Assembly (NCBI GenBank): GCA_010645155.1
Contig: CM021317.1
Span: 9,084,678 to 9,148,677 of the forward strand
DNA from: Tigriopus japonicus
Lineage: Eukaryota; Arthropoda; Copepoda; Harpacticoida; Harpacticidae
DNA length: 64,000 nt
Direction of reading: 5' to 3'
The notes beneath the pieces are model-generated. The model did no database searches. It saw only the letters and a list, made by a program, of their open reading frames with translations, and was not told where the DNA came from. Positions 10,534-24,600 of this stretch are shown here, piece by piece. Position numbers and translations under genes: made by a program. Numbering within the stretch: position 1 is the first letter of the stretch; the number at the start of each line of letters is the position of its first letter.

Positions 10534-13500
10534 CTGGAACAAGAATAGAAATCACTGTAAAATCAGAACATAGTTTACTACAAACGTAAGGTGCAAGGCG
10601 GTGAGATTTGAGATAGGGAGTAAGAGAGAAAGAGCAGGAAAAGTGCCTTGAAGATCGATTGGAAATTGTAATGAGTTTATTGACATTTTGATGGATGAAC
10701 GCCAAACGAATCCGGCTTCATCGGTCTTGAAAGTAAATCACGAAACAGATTGACATTTGCCAAATGTGAGAGAACGTAATGGAACAATCGGACAATACAC
10801 GCTATCGAGCCTTTCACTTGTTCTGGAATCTTGAAGTTTGATCTAGAAAAGTTTGGGAAGGTGAATAGATTTACGAGAAGGTTCCAAGCGTCGATATTTT
10901 CTATTTGTTATTTCCACCTAGATCAATAATTCTTCTCAGCGAGTTCGTAATACAAAGTTGTTGAAAGGGCCTTCACCAAAATAATTTCAGAGTCCAATTA
11001 TCATGTCATTACTTGAAGTGCAGATACCTAACAAGAAACCAAAAACCCTGAAATAAAACTAGAACAAGGGGCTTTCCAAACAAGGATAAGGCCTCTTCAT
11101 TACCATCTCAGTGAGTCAAGGACGTATTCATTTAAATTAGCCTTCATACTAACACTTCAATTGCTCAAATAAACGGTGAAAAAGTGTTCCAATTTTAGGA
11201 TGGATCAAACCTGCTCGATCATAAGTTGGATGCCTGAGAGGATCTGATTGGTAAGAACAACCAATGACATGAAAAGAGTGACAGTATTCCAGAATTTAAT
11301 GACAAGTGTGTGAAGACTTTAGCTTTTTCTTGCTTAAACCATGGACGGTTGAATGTAAGAGTTTTCGTAACAGGATCTAGTTTGCAGTACATTTACAGGG
11401 TCTTCCAAAAGTGTGGACACTCACAAAAATTATTCTAAAGCAAAAACTGCATATATTTGAAAGAACAGTTTAGAGATTGTGATTATGCCTGGATACCTAG
11501 ATTATTGGATGTTGTATGACCAATCGTTTGGATAGTAAAACAGTACGATGAACGGTGTCTAAGTGACCAGTGTGTGAATAGATCACAAACCGGTTTGTTG
11601 TACTGTCTTATCAACCAAGCGGTTGGTCGTAAGACATCCAGTGGTCAATAAATCTATGGATTGTGAGTATGTAAATCTTTCTCAAAGATGCACATGATCA
11701 GAGCTCTTTTTAGGCGGTCTGTGTTGACGCGTCTCCTGACGACTCCATAGTAATGGCATTTTTTGGAACACTCAAGTTCAAATAAGTCATTTTTACACTA
11801 AGAACTATCAACTTTCAAAATTGTCACTAATAAAGTTTTTTTGCCTTTATTTGAAAGGTAAAAAACGGTGATTTTGTCAAAAGTGCCTATCAAAAAAGGA
11901 GTCTTGTGGAGAAAGTTAATTTGGCACAAAAGGAGGTGAGATTATGCTGCATTTTTTATCTCCACTCCCTTAACAATGCTTGAACCCAAGTGAAAGTACT
12001 TTGCGTATTACCAAAACATTCCAAAATGCATTCCTAAAATACTAACCCACTGAGGTTGTTTAATTTCATAAGTATTTCCATGTTTGGGAATATAACATTT
12101 TGGTTAAAATTTTTAAACAAAAATATTGTGTTCTCGAAATTGCTCAACCATTAAAAGATTTAGGTTTTAGCTGGAAGAGACCAAGTCAAAAATGCATTTG
12201 GGATTCATTTTTTCTCATGAGATTTCCTATTGCTATTATATATTTAACAACACTGTACTGCAACAAATTAAATGTTTGCAAAGTTATGGTGGTCCCTGTA
12301 CGTTTAATGTATAATTCTGGTGGTGCGTCATTGCACTCATACAAGTTCGAATGTTATATAAATAGGACACGAGTGTGAAAAGTCGACTTGTTCCTTGGGC
12401 GTTTCTTTGAAAAATTATGGCTTTTTGTAGAGGCAATCGATAAAAGTTACAAGACATAAAAATATTCACAATCAAATCTAGTATTAAAAGATAGAAACTG
12501 ACAATTTCTAATGCACCAAGCTGTTCAGATAGTTTTCCAGCCTTTATGTTTCGAACAAAAGATCTAAAGCCGACTGTTGTTTAAAATTAGTACGTAGTTG
12601 CTGTATCTATTTCCCCAAATTGCTGGAAGTGATAAATCAACATCCTGCAATCGTCGTAATCATGGACGTAAGAAATCAAGTGAATGTGATTTGGTGAGAA
12701 GCGCAATTTCCTCTTGATTCTGGACCTATCCAAGACGAAAAACGTGGGTAATTTGATTACTGTCAAGGTTTTTGAACACTCACACCTTCAGGGCCATTGC
12801 ATGGAAAGAGCAAGAGAGAGAGAAAGAAAGAAAGAGAACGGGGGAAATAAAGAGAATGTTACACGACTCGAACCTAGCCGAAATCCTGGTTTCTCGCACT
12901 TTCTCGAAATCTAATCAGCTGTCGAGGTCAGTCAGTGTGACTAGTTTCAAGTATTTTTCCCCATTATGGACGATGGGATCTTGCTGACTCTGATTGCACT
13001 ATTCAGACGGAGCACAATGAGGGGAAATCTATTTTCAAAGAAATTGCCATATCAACGGACTTAGTCAGACATGATGGCTGGCACCTAGATTTCTAGGGAT
13101 CTCTGTGTTAATTCCGAGCTCACCAAAATCCCACCTTCGTCTCTCTGGTAAGCGTGACAAGTTTGAGAGAAGCGAACATGTGATTTATGATATATTATCA
13201 TGCTGCTCCCCCGCAAACCTCCCAAGAGCGAATGTATGAAGGCTTATAGGACTACTAGTTTTCCCGAGTGCTCTTCCAGGGCTTCTAAGGCTTAGAATAT
13301 GATCGAAGATACCGTTTTCCAGGGGTTAGAACAACACGAAGAAGCTCAATCCGCATTCTGGGCTTTTTTCGGGAAGAAAAATGGACACATGACCACGTGA
13401 AGACCAAATAAATTGGTTCCTTCAACCGGACAGATATTCAAGGATGTTTGCTTAGTTGAAAGCCATTTTGTGTATCTTTCCTCCGACTTTCAGACCTCGT

Positions 13501-16500
13501 GGGCTTGAAGAGCTCTTGAGGATTTGAAGAGCCACAAACTGTCCAAATATGTCTTCAAAAAATCCAATTTCACATTGTAAAAGCCTTTGAAACCTCATTT
13601 AATAGCTAACGGGGGAAAGAGGCCACAATGGAATATCAAGTCTAGTTTATTCTTCACTCCGTCAACCTGCTAGAAGAGCACTCAGTTTGGCTCGTATTTC
13701 CGGGTCCCGTTTTGATGGATATCCCTTTTCACACCCACTCTTTTTTATCTCTGTGATGACAGCCAGTATCTTCCATGCGATTGAAGCTGTGACGTCAGGG
13801 CTTGTTCGTCAATGGATTAGCTATTTATAGCCATCCCACAATTCTCAACTCCTCCTTAGCTTGTCAAGAAGACCTAGGTTCTAATTGCTTCCTTCCATGT
13901 TTACCCATTCATTTTGACTTGGGCTTCTTTCAACACTTTCGACGAACACCGTGACTTTCCCATACATACTCAAGTAACCATTAAAGTATCCTGTAGATGT
14001 AGCAATCCACTTCGAAGCAAACTAATGGTTTCCTAGTGGCATTTTCTCGCTATCATTTGCTCCCTTTTAGATATTGTTTTGTTTTGAGTTGTTTTCCCCA
14101 TTCGGCAAATGGTCCGTTGAAGGCTCTCCAGGGTTACTAGACCATCATGTTTGATCTATACACTGGACAGAAAGATTAATTGTGTCAAGGTTTTTCGCAG
14201 CCGCAATCTTGCCCCTCTCGCAGGTTTCTCCTTGGTCCAACCACATTGGCCAAAGACTAGAGTAATCTCTGAAGTAGCGGGAAAGTTTTAACGATTAATG
14301 GTGTAGGCAAGGAATCCAAAAATGGTCACCCTGACCTAACAAACAACTTCTATTCCACGTGGTTGCATTTTTTGGAGGCGGTTTGTTAAAAGTCAATCCT
14401 AAGAAGGTATAAAAATTGGTTAAAATTGAAAGTTGTGGCACAAAAATGTAAGGGAACTTAAAAAGAGGCAAACCTACCGTAAGGTTCCGCTTTTAGTTTT
14501 CAACTTTCAATGCTTTTGTCTGTCGTGTTCTAATCATGCTAGTTCCATAAATTTACCAATGGGCGGAGGGCTTGAATCTCAAGGGGCATGGCAACTTAAT
14601 CAAGTTCAAGTACACTTGGGCAGGGCAATCGTAATTTATGGGCCTTTTAATCTCCGCCAATTCCATTAGGTTCACTATGTGGTGGTGCTCTCTCGGGTTC
14701 GAATTATGAGTAACATTTGTTAGCCAGGTATGAAGTGAGTCGGAGGCCAAATGAGAAGTGAACATCGAGGTTTTCGTTTATGCCGGCAAGACATTCATTC
14801 AGTGTTCCAGTCAGCCAACAATTTGGCAAAGGCCACGAGGCAAATTGGCGCCAAATTGTTATTTCTCCTTGCGGCAAAAGAACATTCGTAACGCTTTTTT
14901 GTCCAAGTACAAACCAAGGACACGAGGAACACTACGGTACGATAATGATGGATATCCTCAAGTAGAAAACCAACTTCGAAGCGGGTTTTCATGGTCCAGA
15001 TCTTTTTCAGAGATGCTTCCATCATGGACTTTAAGCCGGACCAATTGTTTAGCCTGTTACTTGGGTGTTGGGAAGTTTATTGTCTGGTAACTTTTTCTTG
15101 ACTTCCCCCACTAGTTTTTCCCCTTGTGCTCCAGGGACGTTCTTAGAAAAGACTCCTCCAAGAACGAATCTAGTTCTTTCGCATGGCTGACTGGTGACTG
15201 AAGAATCCAGATCTAGTCACACTTGGGGATTCTGTTTGAAACCCGAGTCAGGGAAGTTGCAAACGATACATGCTGCGAGTGCCTATACATCCAAGGTTAA
15301 TCCTGATCGATATCTCTTTGAAGTTCAAGCTACTTGCCCCTGAGGTCTTCAAGAGGGTAGGGAACGTATTCATGAGACACCTGAACAGGATATCGCTGAA
15401 GAGTAGTGGAAGGAAATGCTTTCCTCACGCTCGAGGACGAAAAGCAAGGCCGTATTGCGCGGCTGTCTTGACTTGGAAAGACTTTTTCCAATTTGTATGC
15501 CGCAAAAAACTCCTTTCCTTCCAGTGTATACACAGCAAACAAGCAAGGATAACATGATCAGCCCTAATTTGTTGGGAGAACTTCGTTTGTTGAGCCAAAA
15601 AGAGGCTGAAAACCCAGGGATCTTTGCACAACTGACATGATTTAAGAGCTCCATACTCACAACTGAGAATGTCTGATAAACCAAGTGTGTTTACATAACC
15701 CTGGTAGATTTCCACGATATGGTCCTCTCATTTCCAACCTAACCTTGATCCATGTGCCTCTTCTCGCAGGTCTTTATATACAATATTTCTCAGCCCCGCG
15801 GTTCACATTTACAACTGGGCCATTGCACAGGGTGGCTAGATTTGGTTTATTTAAAAGACACCCTTTTCCACTTTGGGGACTCAGTGGCTCATCTAACCTA
15901 CTACAAAGTTCCTTGATAGGAATTCTGCTCTGGCAGAATTTTCACATGACAACCTTTGTCACGGTTCAGGGTGTCTCAAAAATGTAGTCGAGCCTATTTC
16001 TCCCGAGATTGAACACGGGTCCACTAAAAGTGTAGGACAACTACTTCCAACATGACAAGGAATTTATCCATCCATCAAAACTGTTTGAAAAAAGTCCCTT
16101 CCTACAACATATTACTGGCACACAATGGGAAGCGACATTGGGGGTCTCGGCAGCAGCCTTCAGCCTTCAACCTTCATTCAACCGCACACGGACCCACTGT
16201 TGAAAGTTGAAGGCAGTTAAAATGAAGAGAGAAGGCACAACACAATTGAAAAATCAATAACAATCACCTTCACCACCGGTGCACATGTCTCTTCAACATT
16301 GAACGGCAAACACGTACTTAAAAAGGTCGATCTTCGATTCGAGTGGTTTCCGAAGGTTTTCTTGACAGTGAGCGAATGAATGAAGCAAGAGCTGCGAAAT
16401 TTTGGCCCAGAGCAGGTTGGTTGGTTGGTTGGTTGTCATGTGGGCAGCCTTCTTAAAGGGAAAGGCTGTGTTTTTCCAGACTACTCAAATGAAGCCTCGA

Positions 16501-19235
16501 GAAAAAGTGGAATGGAAAATTATCATCAACCGTTTATCCCATACGTGCGAATATGTGGAGCGGTTCTGTTCTTTGAACTCAAAATAACAAACAACTTGGG
16601 CAATCACGAAATGAAAGAGAAATATTTGGACTTCAAATATTTAAGTGAACGCAAGATTCTCTGTCCGGCATTTTAGATTCGAAAGGCATAACCAGTTTTG
16701 AGTTTCTTTCCCACAACTTTTAAACCCGACCTTCGTTGAAATGATCAAGTCATCGCTATTGGACAGACCTCTTGTCAACAACAAGCCAAAGAACTTTGAA
16801 AAACCCTTTTCTCTGCGCCAGAAATCATCCAAAAACACGACCTCCCAAGACCTTGTATTGGACGTCAGATACTACCTAAAGCCAAAGTTTTCGACCTTTT
16901 TCTTCTATCGAGATTTGATGACCTTCAAGTCTTCGGCGAAGGTCCTTGGCTTCCATTAACGGCTTTGGAGCTTTTACTAGGCATTATTGTCATGGTGAAA
17001 AGGTCTCAAGGTCTTGGCCGAGGGGTAACCAAAACAAAGTTGAGCTTTTCAGCATTGATTATTTTTCATCCCAGTCCTATTCACGTGATGGATCGGGCTA
17101 TTAAACACATTCCTCCCCTCCAATCTATCTTGTTTGAATCTGGGTCAGACCCTCTTTACAATAGAAGGTCTGAATGCATTCTCTTGTTATCTGAGGATGG
17201 TCTCATGATATAAGGCCGAAATTGGACGGCTGCTAAAGGTCAAAAAACGACAGGCCAACCAAGATTTATGACCTAACATCAGGCTACAGGTCAATATATA
17301 AATCTAGGCCTTGTCTTCTGTTGCAAAGTTGATATTTTCTTTCCGACAAATCACAATTATCCCATGAAACATGACTACTTTCATCATTGTTTTCAAATAA
17401 ATAATTTCTTCACTTAGTTTAAAAAGATGTTCCATTACTGGTCAGAAACTGGGACTGACTTGGTCACAGGTCATTTTAACAAATCCCATGGATAAATGTT
17501 GTAAAAGCCTTTGGCAATGCAGGCACTCAGGTTTGGTGTAGTTATTGCTGGTAAATTGTGCTAAATAAAGAAGAGGTCAAATGTTCTCTATGTTTAAATA
17601 TGAATCAAGTTTCTTAGGACCTACTTTTTGTATGAATGTCCCCTATTGTGAAGGTGCGTACTATCTGTTTTCTTGCCATGAAGACCAGAGCAAGAAGAAA
17701 GGACGGTAGCGGAATGGCAATCTCAGTCAGCAAGCAGCCTTCAGCACTTATAATCTAAAAAGCTGAGAAGCCCTTTTCTGTTTGTAGAAGATAGCTTTGT
17801 TTGCTCCTGGAACATTTTCATGCAGACAGGAGGCCGCATTTAGAACTAACTCTCTCACAGACTCTGCCGAATGAATACACAGCCACACACTCACGCAGAT
17901 CCATTCAGAAGTCCATAATGCTTGTTGGAAGGAACTGTGCGAACAATCAAAGCCCAAAAGTAGGCCAAATAAATCGTGCCATGATTCATCAGGGAGGAAA
18001 CAAACGACTATGTAAATGGAGGTCCTTGCTCAACTGGCTTCAAGAAATGGGGAACCATCCGAAAAATGACTTGGAACTGCCTTGGCTTTCCAAAGATGGT
18101 GATTGTTTCAGAGTATAACTCTTTCAGCGTTTAAGGCGACTGCTTTGGCATCCATTACAAAAAACCTCACAAGCATAAATGTCATGTTTAGGAATGCTGA
18201 TTTCAGGCAAATAAAGCTTTCCGCTATTTGCTAGTCTTTTCCATTTATTTCGCAATTTTCGTTTTCTTGCTTTTTTGAAAACAAAAGACTTCAGAGACAT
18301 AATTTTTGATCTAGAAGAAAACAAGCCAGAATATAATATATTTTCTATTTTTGGTTAAATTATTAGTTTAGTTGATGTTTTTGGTTTAAAAGCCATTTTT
18401 TCACTATTTTTGGTTTTTGTCATTTACTTCTAGTTTTTGCATTTGACATCTTTAGTCTTGGGCAATTATATTGGCTATTTTTAGTTTGTACAATTCTTTT
18501 TGCTATTTTTAGTTTACTTTCCAAAGTTTACATGTTTGCCCTTTATTTGCCATTTTTTTGGATTGGTTTATTTTGCAAAAAATCCGTAACCCTAGCGATG
18601 TTGCAACGAGCTAAAACGTTGGTTTCTTTTTGTACGGAAACACTGTACCTTTATGGTTCAATCTGAAACGAACAATATTTTTCTGGTCACGGGTCTCTTT
18701 TTTTTATGGGAGTCAAGTTCTTGTGGAAATGTTCCCTAAATGTGGACTCGCTCTCGGCAAACACCTCTCTTAAACGAAAGACTGACTGATTGGTCCCTTG
18801 AGGTAGGAAAAGTGAAGCTGTATTGAACGGAACAAGCCATACCATAATTCAATAGGAAGTCTTGCTAACGTGAGTCTTGCTTGTGCCTTTAGAAAACCAT
18901 AGTATTTGATGGAATTGAGAACGAGAACTCCTCCAAAAAGAGTGCAATGGCCCGATTTCATTGGAAATAAACAGATCCTGTTCTTAACACATGGAGTTAC
19001 TAGCGCAATATCAAGACTCTTCGACATTATTTATCTTTCTCAGGCGTACTTGTGAATGAAAAGCATGCAGATCTTGATCTTGTTAGAGCACACGAGGCCC
19101 CAAGGAATGTCCCCTTATTTGGCTAGTGTGATAGATGACTGTGATGATAAGGGAACACTCATAATTGTACACGGAATAGTTCGTTATCAAAGCAAATAAT
19201 TCAACGCATGGCTCTTCAAATGCGTTGGAACTCAC
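10534..19235. other. 8.7-kb GPCR intron between TM3 and TM2 exons; no gene seen
   Basis: The intron is bounded by the CAG|GTGAGT donor of the TM2 exon and the TTCCAG acceptor of the TM3 exon. It contains short low-complexity tracts: purine-rich GA/AAAG at about 12810, (GGTT)n at about 16418, and a degenerate TTTTTAGTTT / TTTTTGGTTT tract at about 18350-18570. The many short open frames on both strands have no recognised domains. Confidence 0.55.
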
Positions 19236-19329
19236 CTGAGCAAGAGCTTGACACATCCAACTGAAGATAGAAAACCAGTAAACCAAGAAGAGATTCAGGT
19301 GCAACTTGTTTCGGAGACACCAGAGTTCC
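19236..19329 (-). CDS. Class B1 GPCR, TM2 exon
   Basis: This 94-bp exon is flanked by a CTTCCAG acceptor (AG at 19331-19330) and a GTGAGT donor (19235). It encodes ELWCLRNKLHLNLFLVYW followed by FSIFSWMCQALAQ. The R-N-x-x-H-x-N-L-F motif at the start of TM2 is the family B1 hallmark; its His and Asn belong to the conserved polar network of these receptors. Phase is consistent on both sides: it completes the Arg codon of the TM1 exon and ends on a codon boundary, matching the phase-0 start of the TM3 exon. The intron to the TM1 exon is 2124 bp. Confidence 0.88.
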
Positions 19330-21453
19330 CTGGAAGATGAGAATGGTTCTTTTAGCGATTTGTACGACAGGTTGTTGTCATTAAAAGGGTTTAGTACTTT
19401 TGTGTTCGTGACTCGAAGTAGGTGAGTCATTGTGAAGTTCTCTTTGGAGCGAAATAAGGGAAGCAGTACGCAGAAAAAACAAAAACAAATCTCGTTTTCA
19501 AATAGTTTTTTGAAACGAAGGCTCGAGTTAAAAAAAGTGTTGAAAATGACCCTTTAAAGTGAGAAAGTAAAACAAGGTTAAAAACTGTCATTTGTGGAAT
19601 CTATTCTCTAACTTGTAGTTTTACTGCGAGCGCAATTGACATTTAACTCAAATATGTATAAATCTTAATCTCATTTGGAACAAAAACATTGCTAAAACTG
19701 CATCAAAGTAGAACAAAAGGGGTCATTGAAGTTACATGAAAACATAATTTGAATGCTAGATGGCGTTGCATATTTATTTACTTTAATGTAGACATATTTT
19801 CTATGATCACATTTCAAAAAGTAAGATCAAATGTTGATTTAGCCATTTCTTGGCCATAATGGAGCTATTTTTTTCAATCTTGTCGAAGAACACATGAAAT
19901 TGGGCATAAAAAAGAATTACTTTAAAAAATGATCCTTTGAACGCTAGATGGCAGAAGTGTAAAAAGAAATTTCAAAGTGGTGACGGTCATTCAAAAACTT
20001 GACACAATTTTTTGTACAATATTTTGAGTAAGGCAAAGAACCTCCCAAAAATGTTTGGCTAAAACAGTAGTTGCACCTTTCGCTGAGCAATATGCCTTGG
20101 TTGATGCATATTTCAAAACTATTGGATCCCCAGTTGCTCATTGCAAAAGATAAATGCTTAGTTTTTTGTTCATGAAATGGCCCTGGTGTACTAAAAAAGT
20201 AGTGCACAGCCTTTTCTTAAGTGTGTGAAATGAGAAGAACAGTGGGAATGTTCTTGTTCCATGTGGTAGGGCCAAAAAGCATTCTGGTTCAAAAGGAAAT
20301 TTGGAGAAGGAGAGGCTAACCAGAAAGGTTGTAGGAAGAGTGGGTATTTCATTTAGAAATGGAAAAACTCTATTAAATTTATCCGCAAGAGGGAAAACTT
20401 GAAATTGCTATTCTTGACTCAAGGCCTCGGAAAATAAATTGAAATGTCAAAAAAGGCATCAAATCAACTTGTGATTGAACCAAGATGAGATTTCTGTGAG
20501 CCACACCAGAGTATGTTTAATAAGGCTGATGTCTCCTCTTGACAAGAGAATTGCAAAAGCAGATCGCATGAGCACTTATACAAAGAACAATGAGTTAGTA
20601 TGATAAAAATGTGCTCCAAACCAAGCTTACACAAACTAACCAAACCAAAAATGTCATAACCTGCATAATGAGTACTGTTGTTGTTTGAGGTTACCAACTC
20701 AAATAAACTGTGAGCCGTTGCCTACTTTATGAAACAGAAGTGGTACAAATAAACACCATTGGCAACTTCCACAAAAACCTACACATGAGTGGCAATAAAA
20801 TTACGTCTTACATAACTGCTGCATTTCTTTGAGTTGATTTATCTTTTAATAGACCATGAGTCTTTTGCAAATCATCATGCAAGTCGTTTTATTGCTTCTG
20901 TGACTGCCAGTTGCAAATGTAACTTTGTGTAATTAGTAATCTATTCATAAAGTTTTGGCAACCTCATTACATTTTTTGTGCTATCCTCTAAAAATTTAGC
21001 CCCTTAACACCACAAGATGTACTTGAGAAAGAATTTCATTTGGGCCCTAGAGTCATGTGTTTTTGTCAAAAAGTGGGGAGTACATTTACAAATGTATCAC
21101 TGTATGTGTATTTCTGTGCACCAAGTGTAACCCAAAAACACTAATAAAGTCATCCCGATAAATCATGGAATTATCATACTTTTTACACACAACAAAAAGC
21201 TTCATTGATTCCTTCTCTGAAGCCTTCATCGCTTCAACCTTTTAGTAAGTTTAATTTTTCCATCAGTTACAGTGTTCTAAATCCGTTTCAGAATCTTGTC
21301 TTTTGCCTCTTACGTGCGCAATTTCGTAAACAAAACGAAAACGTTTCGCAATAAGAGTACGGTGATTAAGGCAACCTCTCATCATGATTAGCCAGAGGAC
21401 GTTAAAGGCAAGACAAGCAGTGCCTTAGGTCACTACCAAAGTACATTACTCAC
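19330..21453. other. GPCR intron between TM2 and TM1 exons
   Basis: A 2124-bp intron with a GTGAGT donor and a CTTCCAG acceptor. Nothing else recognisable is seen inside. Confidence 0.6.
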
Positions 21454-21643
21454 CGATACGTGAAATAGATGACGATAGCGAATGACAGGGCGGCGAATGA
21501 TAGGATATATCCAAAAAGATATATGGTACTCGAGTAATCTGTGGATACCAAGGGTGGGACCGGATACGCAATGGCCTGACAATTGTTGTAGTTGGTCCTC
21601 TCTTCCCATTCCCCAAATATGGAACAACTTCTTGAGGCATTGC
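21454..21643 (-). CDS. Class B1 (secretin-family) GPCR, exon with ectodomain end and TM1
   Basis: This is the most 5' exon found of a minus-strand neuropeptide GPCR, probably CRF/diuretic-hormone-44 receptor-like. It is bounded by an acceptor (T-rich tract then AG at 21645-21644) and a GTGAGT donor at 21453. The encoded segment carries the end of the hormone-receptor domain (a Cys, then GEWEERTNYNNC, the conserved Trp and last Cys of the fold). A proline-containing stalk and a hydrophobic TM1 (IYLFGYILSFAALSFAIVIY) follow. The exon starts with two bases of a split codon and ends with two bases (CG), which join the first base of the next exon to give Arg. The TM1-to-TM2 junction then reads FTYRELWCLRNKLHLNLF, the family's signature. 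The signal peptide and first half of the ectodomain must lie further right or outside the window; I could not find them. Confidence 0.85.
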
Positions 21644-24600
21644 CTAAAAAAACAAGGATAAACGGAATGAATGAACAGCATGTGGGTGGTGAGTTCCGAC
21701 AAACTTGAGTCGTTGACAAAGATAGCTCGCGTCAAGAAAATTGGTCTGAGCCAACTCACAAAGGAGACTCATAATCTGTCTCCAGGCCCTCTTTTCCCTT
21801 GAAAATTCATGGCAAACTCGTTCGTTTACGCTTAGTACGTCTCCAATCGTGTTGGAAAGTTCCACAAAAAGGTCGAAATTAGAAGGCCGCCTTTCTTGTG
21901 GTGCCCTCAAAACGGTTGGAAGCATTCTCGTAAACTCATATCCCTCCACAACCCAAACACAAGGTCGTCGGCCATTTGGAGACCTTTACCAAGAGTCTTG
22001 AGAGCGGGAAGTTTGAATCCCCCTTGATACAAGGGGATTTGCCACTTGATACTTTGGGTCGATGGAGAAGTAAATGAAAAACAATGGCATTACAGCTGGC
22101 CATTGTGAGCAAAAGATGGAACCACTTTCAAACATGTCACATTCGAGTTAGGCCTATTTTTTTCTTCTCTTCTTGCAGATATTTTGCGTTTCGGACTGGA
22201 CAAGAATAAATATGTTCCGACAAAACGCCACCATTTTTGCTCCATATTCAAGACGACATTTGAGAGTTGGAGGTTCTCCGAGTTCTCCATCTTTTTCTCT
22301 ATTCAAGGTCCCAAGAGGCTTTTTTGCTCTCATTCTAAATTATGCAGACATTTTTCTGGGGGAAGTGGGACTCTTTTGTCTCCCCGTTGCTTTTAAGCGC
22401 CCTAGTTCACATGGCATACCTTAACTAAAGCCCATTATAGAGGACTCACTGAGAGCGAATCGACCATTATCACCGAGCTCAACTTTACTTTCAATCATTG
22501 CCATGCATCACTTGAAAAATGGCAAAATTGGAATTGAAAAAAAGGTGAGTCATTTTCAAAATACGAGATGGAGACAAACTTGTTATTTCAGGGTGACGTA
22601 ATTTTTTGCCAACCCAACTTTTAGCGACTTCCTAAGAATGCATCTAATAAGGTCAATAGAATTATTTCCGCTTCTCTGAAGCCTTCTTTCTAGGTTCATT
22701 CTTTGTAAAGAAAGCTAGAGTGACGAAGCCCTCACGGCCTCCATTAAAGTTCCACTCAAGTAAAGCTTACAAGTATAAATGAGGCTTCACTTCGAACAAA
22801 GTTACAAAATCTGGACCACGAGCCTTTCATTGGAGGTAGAGAGCATTCTTTCACGTTGATTACAATGACTTTTCAACGTTCTTCAAAGGAATCGACATCT
22901 AAAATCCTTTCTTGTAATTTATGGAGACCCTTTGGAATCAGTCAGGCGATGATCTGCAATCGGACCGTTCGTTTTCTCCTCTGCGTTCCAAAAAGAACTC
23001 AAGAGCTCAAGCTCATGCAATCAAAATCCATCCATACTTGAGCTCACCATGCAGATTTGAAAGAGGAGCAATCATCCGGCATAAAAGTGAAATGTTCTCA
23101 TTAAGTCTGGCAGAATTTCAAGCACTTTGAAGTTGAATCCTGGCTTGAAGAGTCAAATCTCATTTGGAGTTACAACCTTTGCCAATCCAACCGTTATCAA
23201 TGGGAACGATCAAGCGGGATCCAGGCCATTTGGAGGGCCTTTAACTGAAAGCGTATTTCCTGTCAAAGAACTGACCAAGAAACTGAGTCATTGTCCTAGG
23301 CCATCGAATCAAAATCTACCACAAGGGCCATTCTAAGGATAGATGTAGGACCAGCATTTCCATTACCAAACGACAGGATTGTTGGAATGAAGTCAACACA
23401 AAAATTTCCCCTTTGTCGGAGAAGTTGGAACAACCACAGATTTATGGAGTCTAGATTCTAGATCCACTAAAAGTGGAGATTAACCTAAATTTCGATCCCA
23501 TCTGAATGGCACCCTCAAACAAAGCTTTTCCTATTCAAGCATTGAACCATCTTTCAATGCAAACGACTACTAATAAATACAAACCATTGGCAAGCAAAGT
23601 TGGAAAAAGGGCAATATTCCTTAATGGACCATCCATTATCAATGATGTGTCGACTTCTAAGCAAGCAAAATACCAAAAATTGCAATACAAAAATCATCCT
23701 TTTTTTAAATGTGCGTATCTTGGCATTTGAATAATTTTCGAGCTTTTCATGTGGAGAATATCGGTCTCTTGGCATGATCAGAAAGAAAATTAATATTTCG
23801 AAACATGTATAGGTCTTTTTACCCGATTTCCAAACAAGTTTCTTAACTTGAAAATGGGCAGATTTTTATTTCGACATAAAACTGTCTGGCATGTTTTTGG
23901 CACTATTGTTCTGAATTTTTTTGACAACACTTATTCGTACACCAATTACCAAAAATCAATTCAAATATGTCTCACCATTATTTGTTACATAATAAACGAA
24001 TTTAAAACATGTTTTACAAACAAGTTGCATGACAGGAATTGCTTGCTTTTGAGCTAGATATTACTGAAATAATTTGCAAACATTCCAATTTTTGGTGTGC
24101 GCACATGCACATAATCTACTCCACATCAGGCTTTGAAAGAGCCATAGAAAGACACGAAATTGGTTCAATACTCATTTCCAATTACTTTGGCAGCATTAGG
24201 ACCATTTGAGTTCCAATAATGCATTCAATTCAGGAATGAGTAGATTGTAGAGTCTTTTTTCCCGTCATTTCTTCTCTTCCTTAGGAAATTGGTCGCAGGA
24301 AGTTTCGAACGTCTCCCGTTCCAATTCATAACTGCGCCAAAAATGGGATGACATTTTCACCTCAATTAGTGCTTCCACAATCCTTTCAAACGTTGAAGAC
24401 CCTCATTGAAGCAAATCTTTTCTTTTCATCCTCAAGTTCTCATCTGACAAGGATATCATTCCCATGGAACAAACCCGCAGCATTTCTGGGATAATTGGAA
24501 TCTTTCCTTCGCTTGCATCAAGGCAAGGTCAGTCAGTGAGTGAGTAAGTGAATGGTTGGATGGATGGTTGGATGGTTGGATGTATAGATGTAATGCGTAC

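Noticed and set aside
10442..10705. 87-codon minus-strand open frame
   Set aside because: The receptor TM3 exon uses a different frame with proper splice sites; this frame is a by-product.
21644..21949. Minus-strand open frame just upstream of the TM1 exon
   Set aside because: It reads through the splice acceptor and has no hormone-receptor-domain pattern.
24540..24592. GGTTGGAT short tandem array as telomere-like or regulatory
   Set aside because: It is an ordinary imperfect microsatellite.
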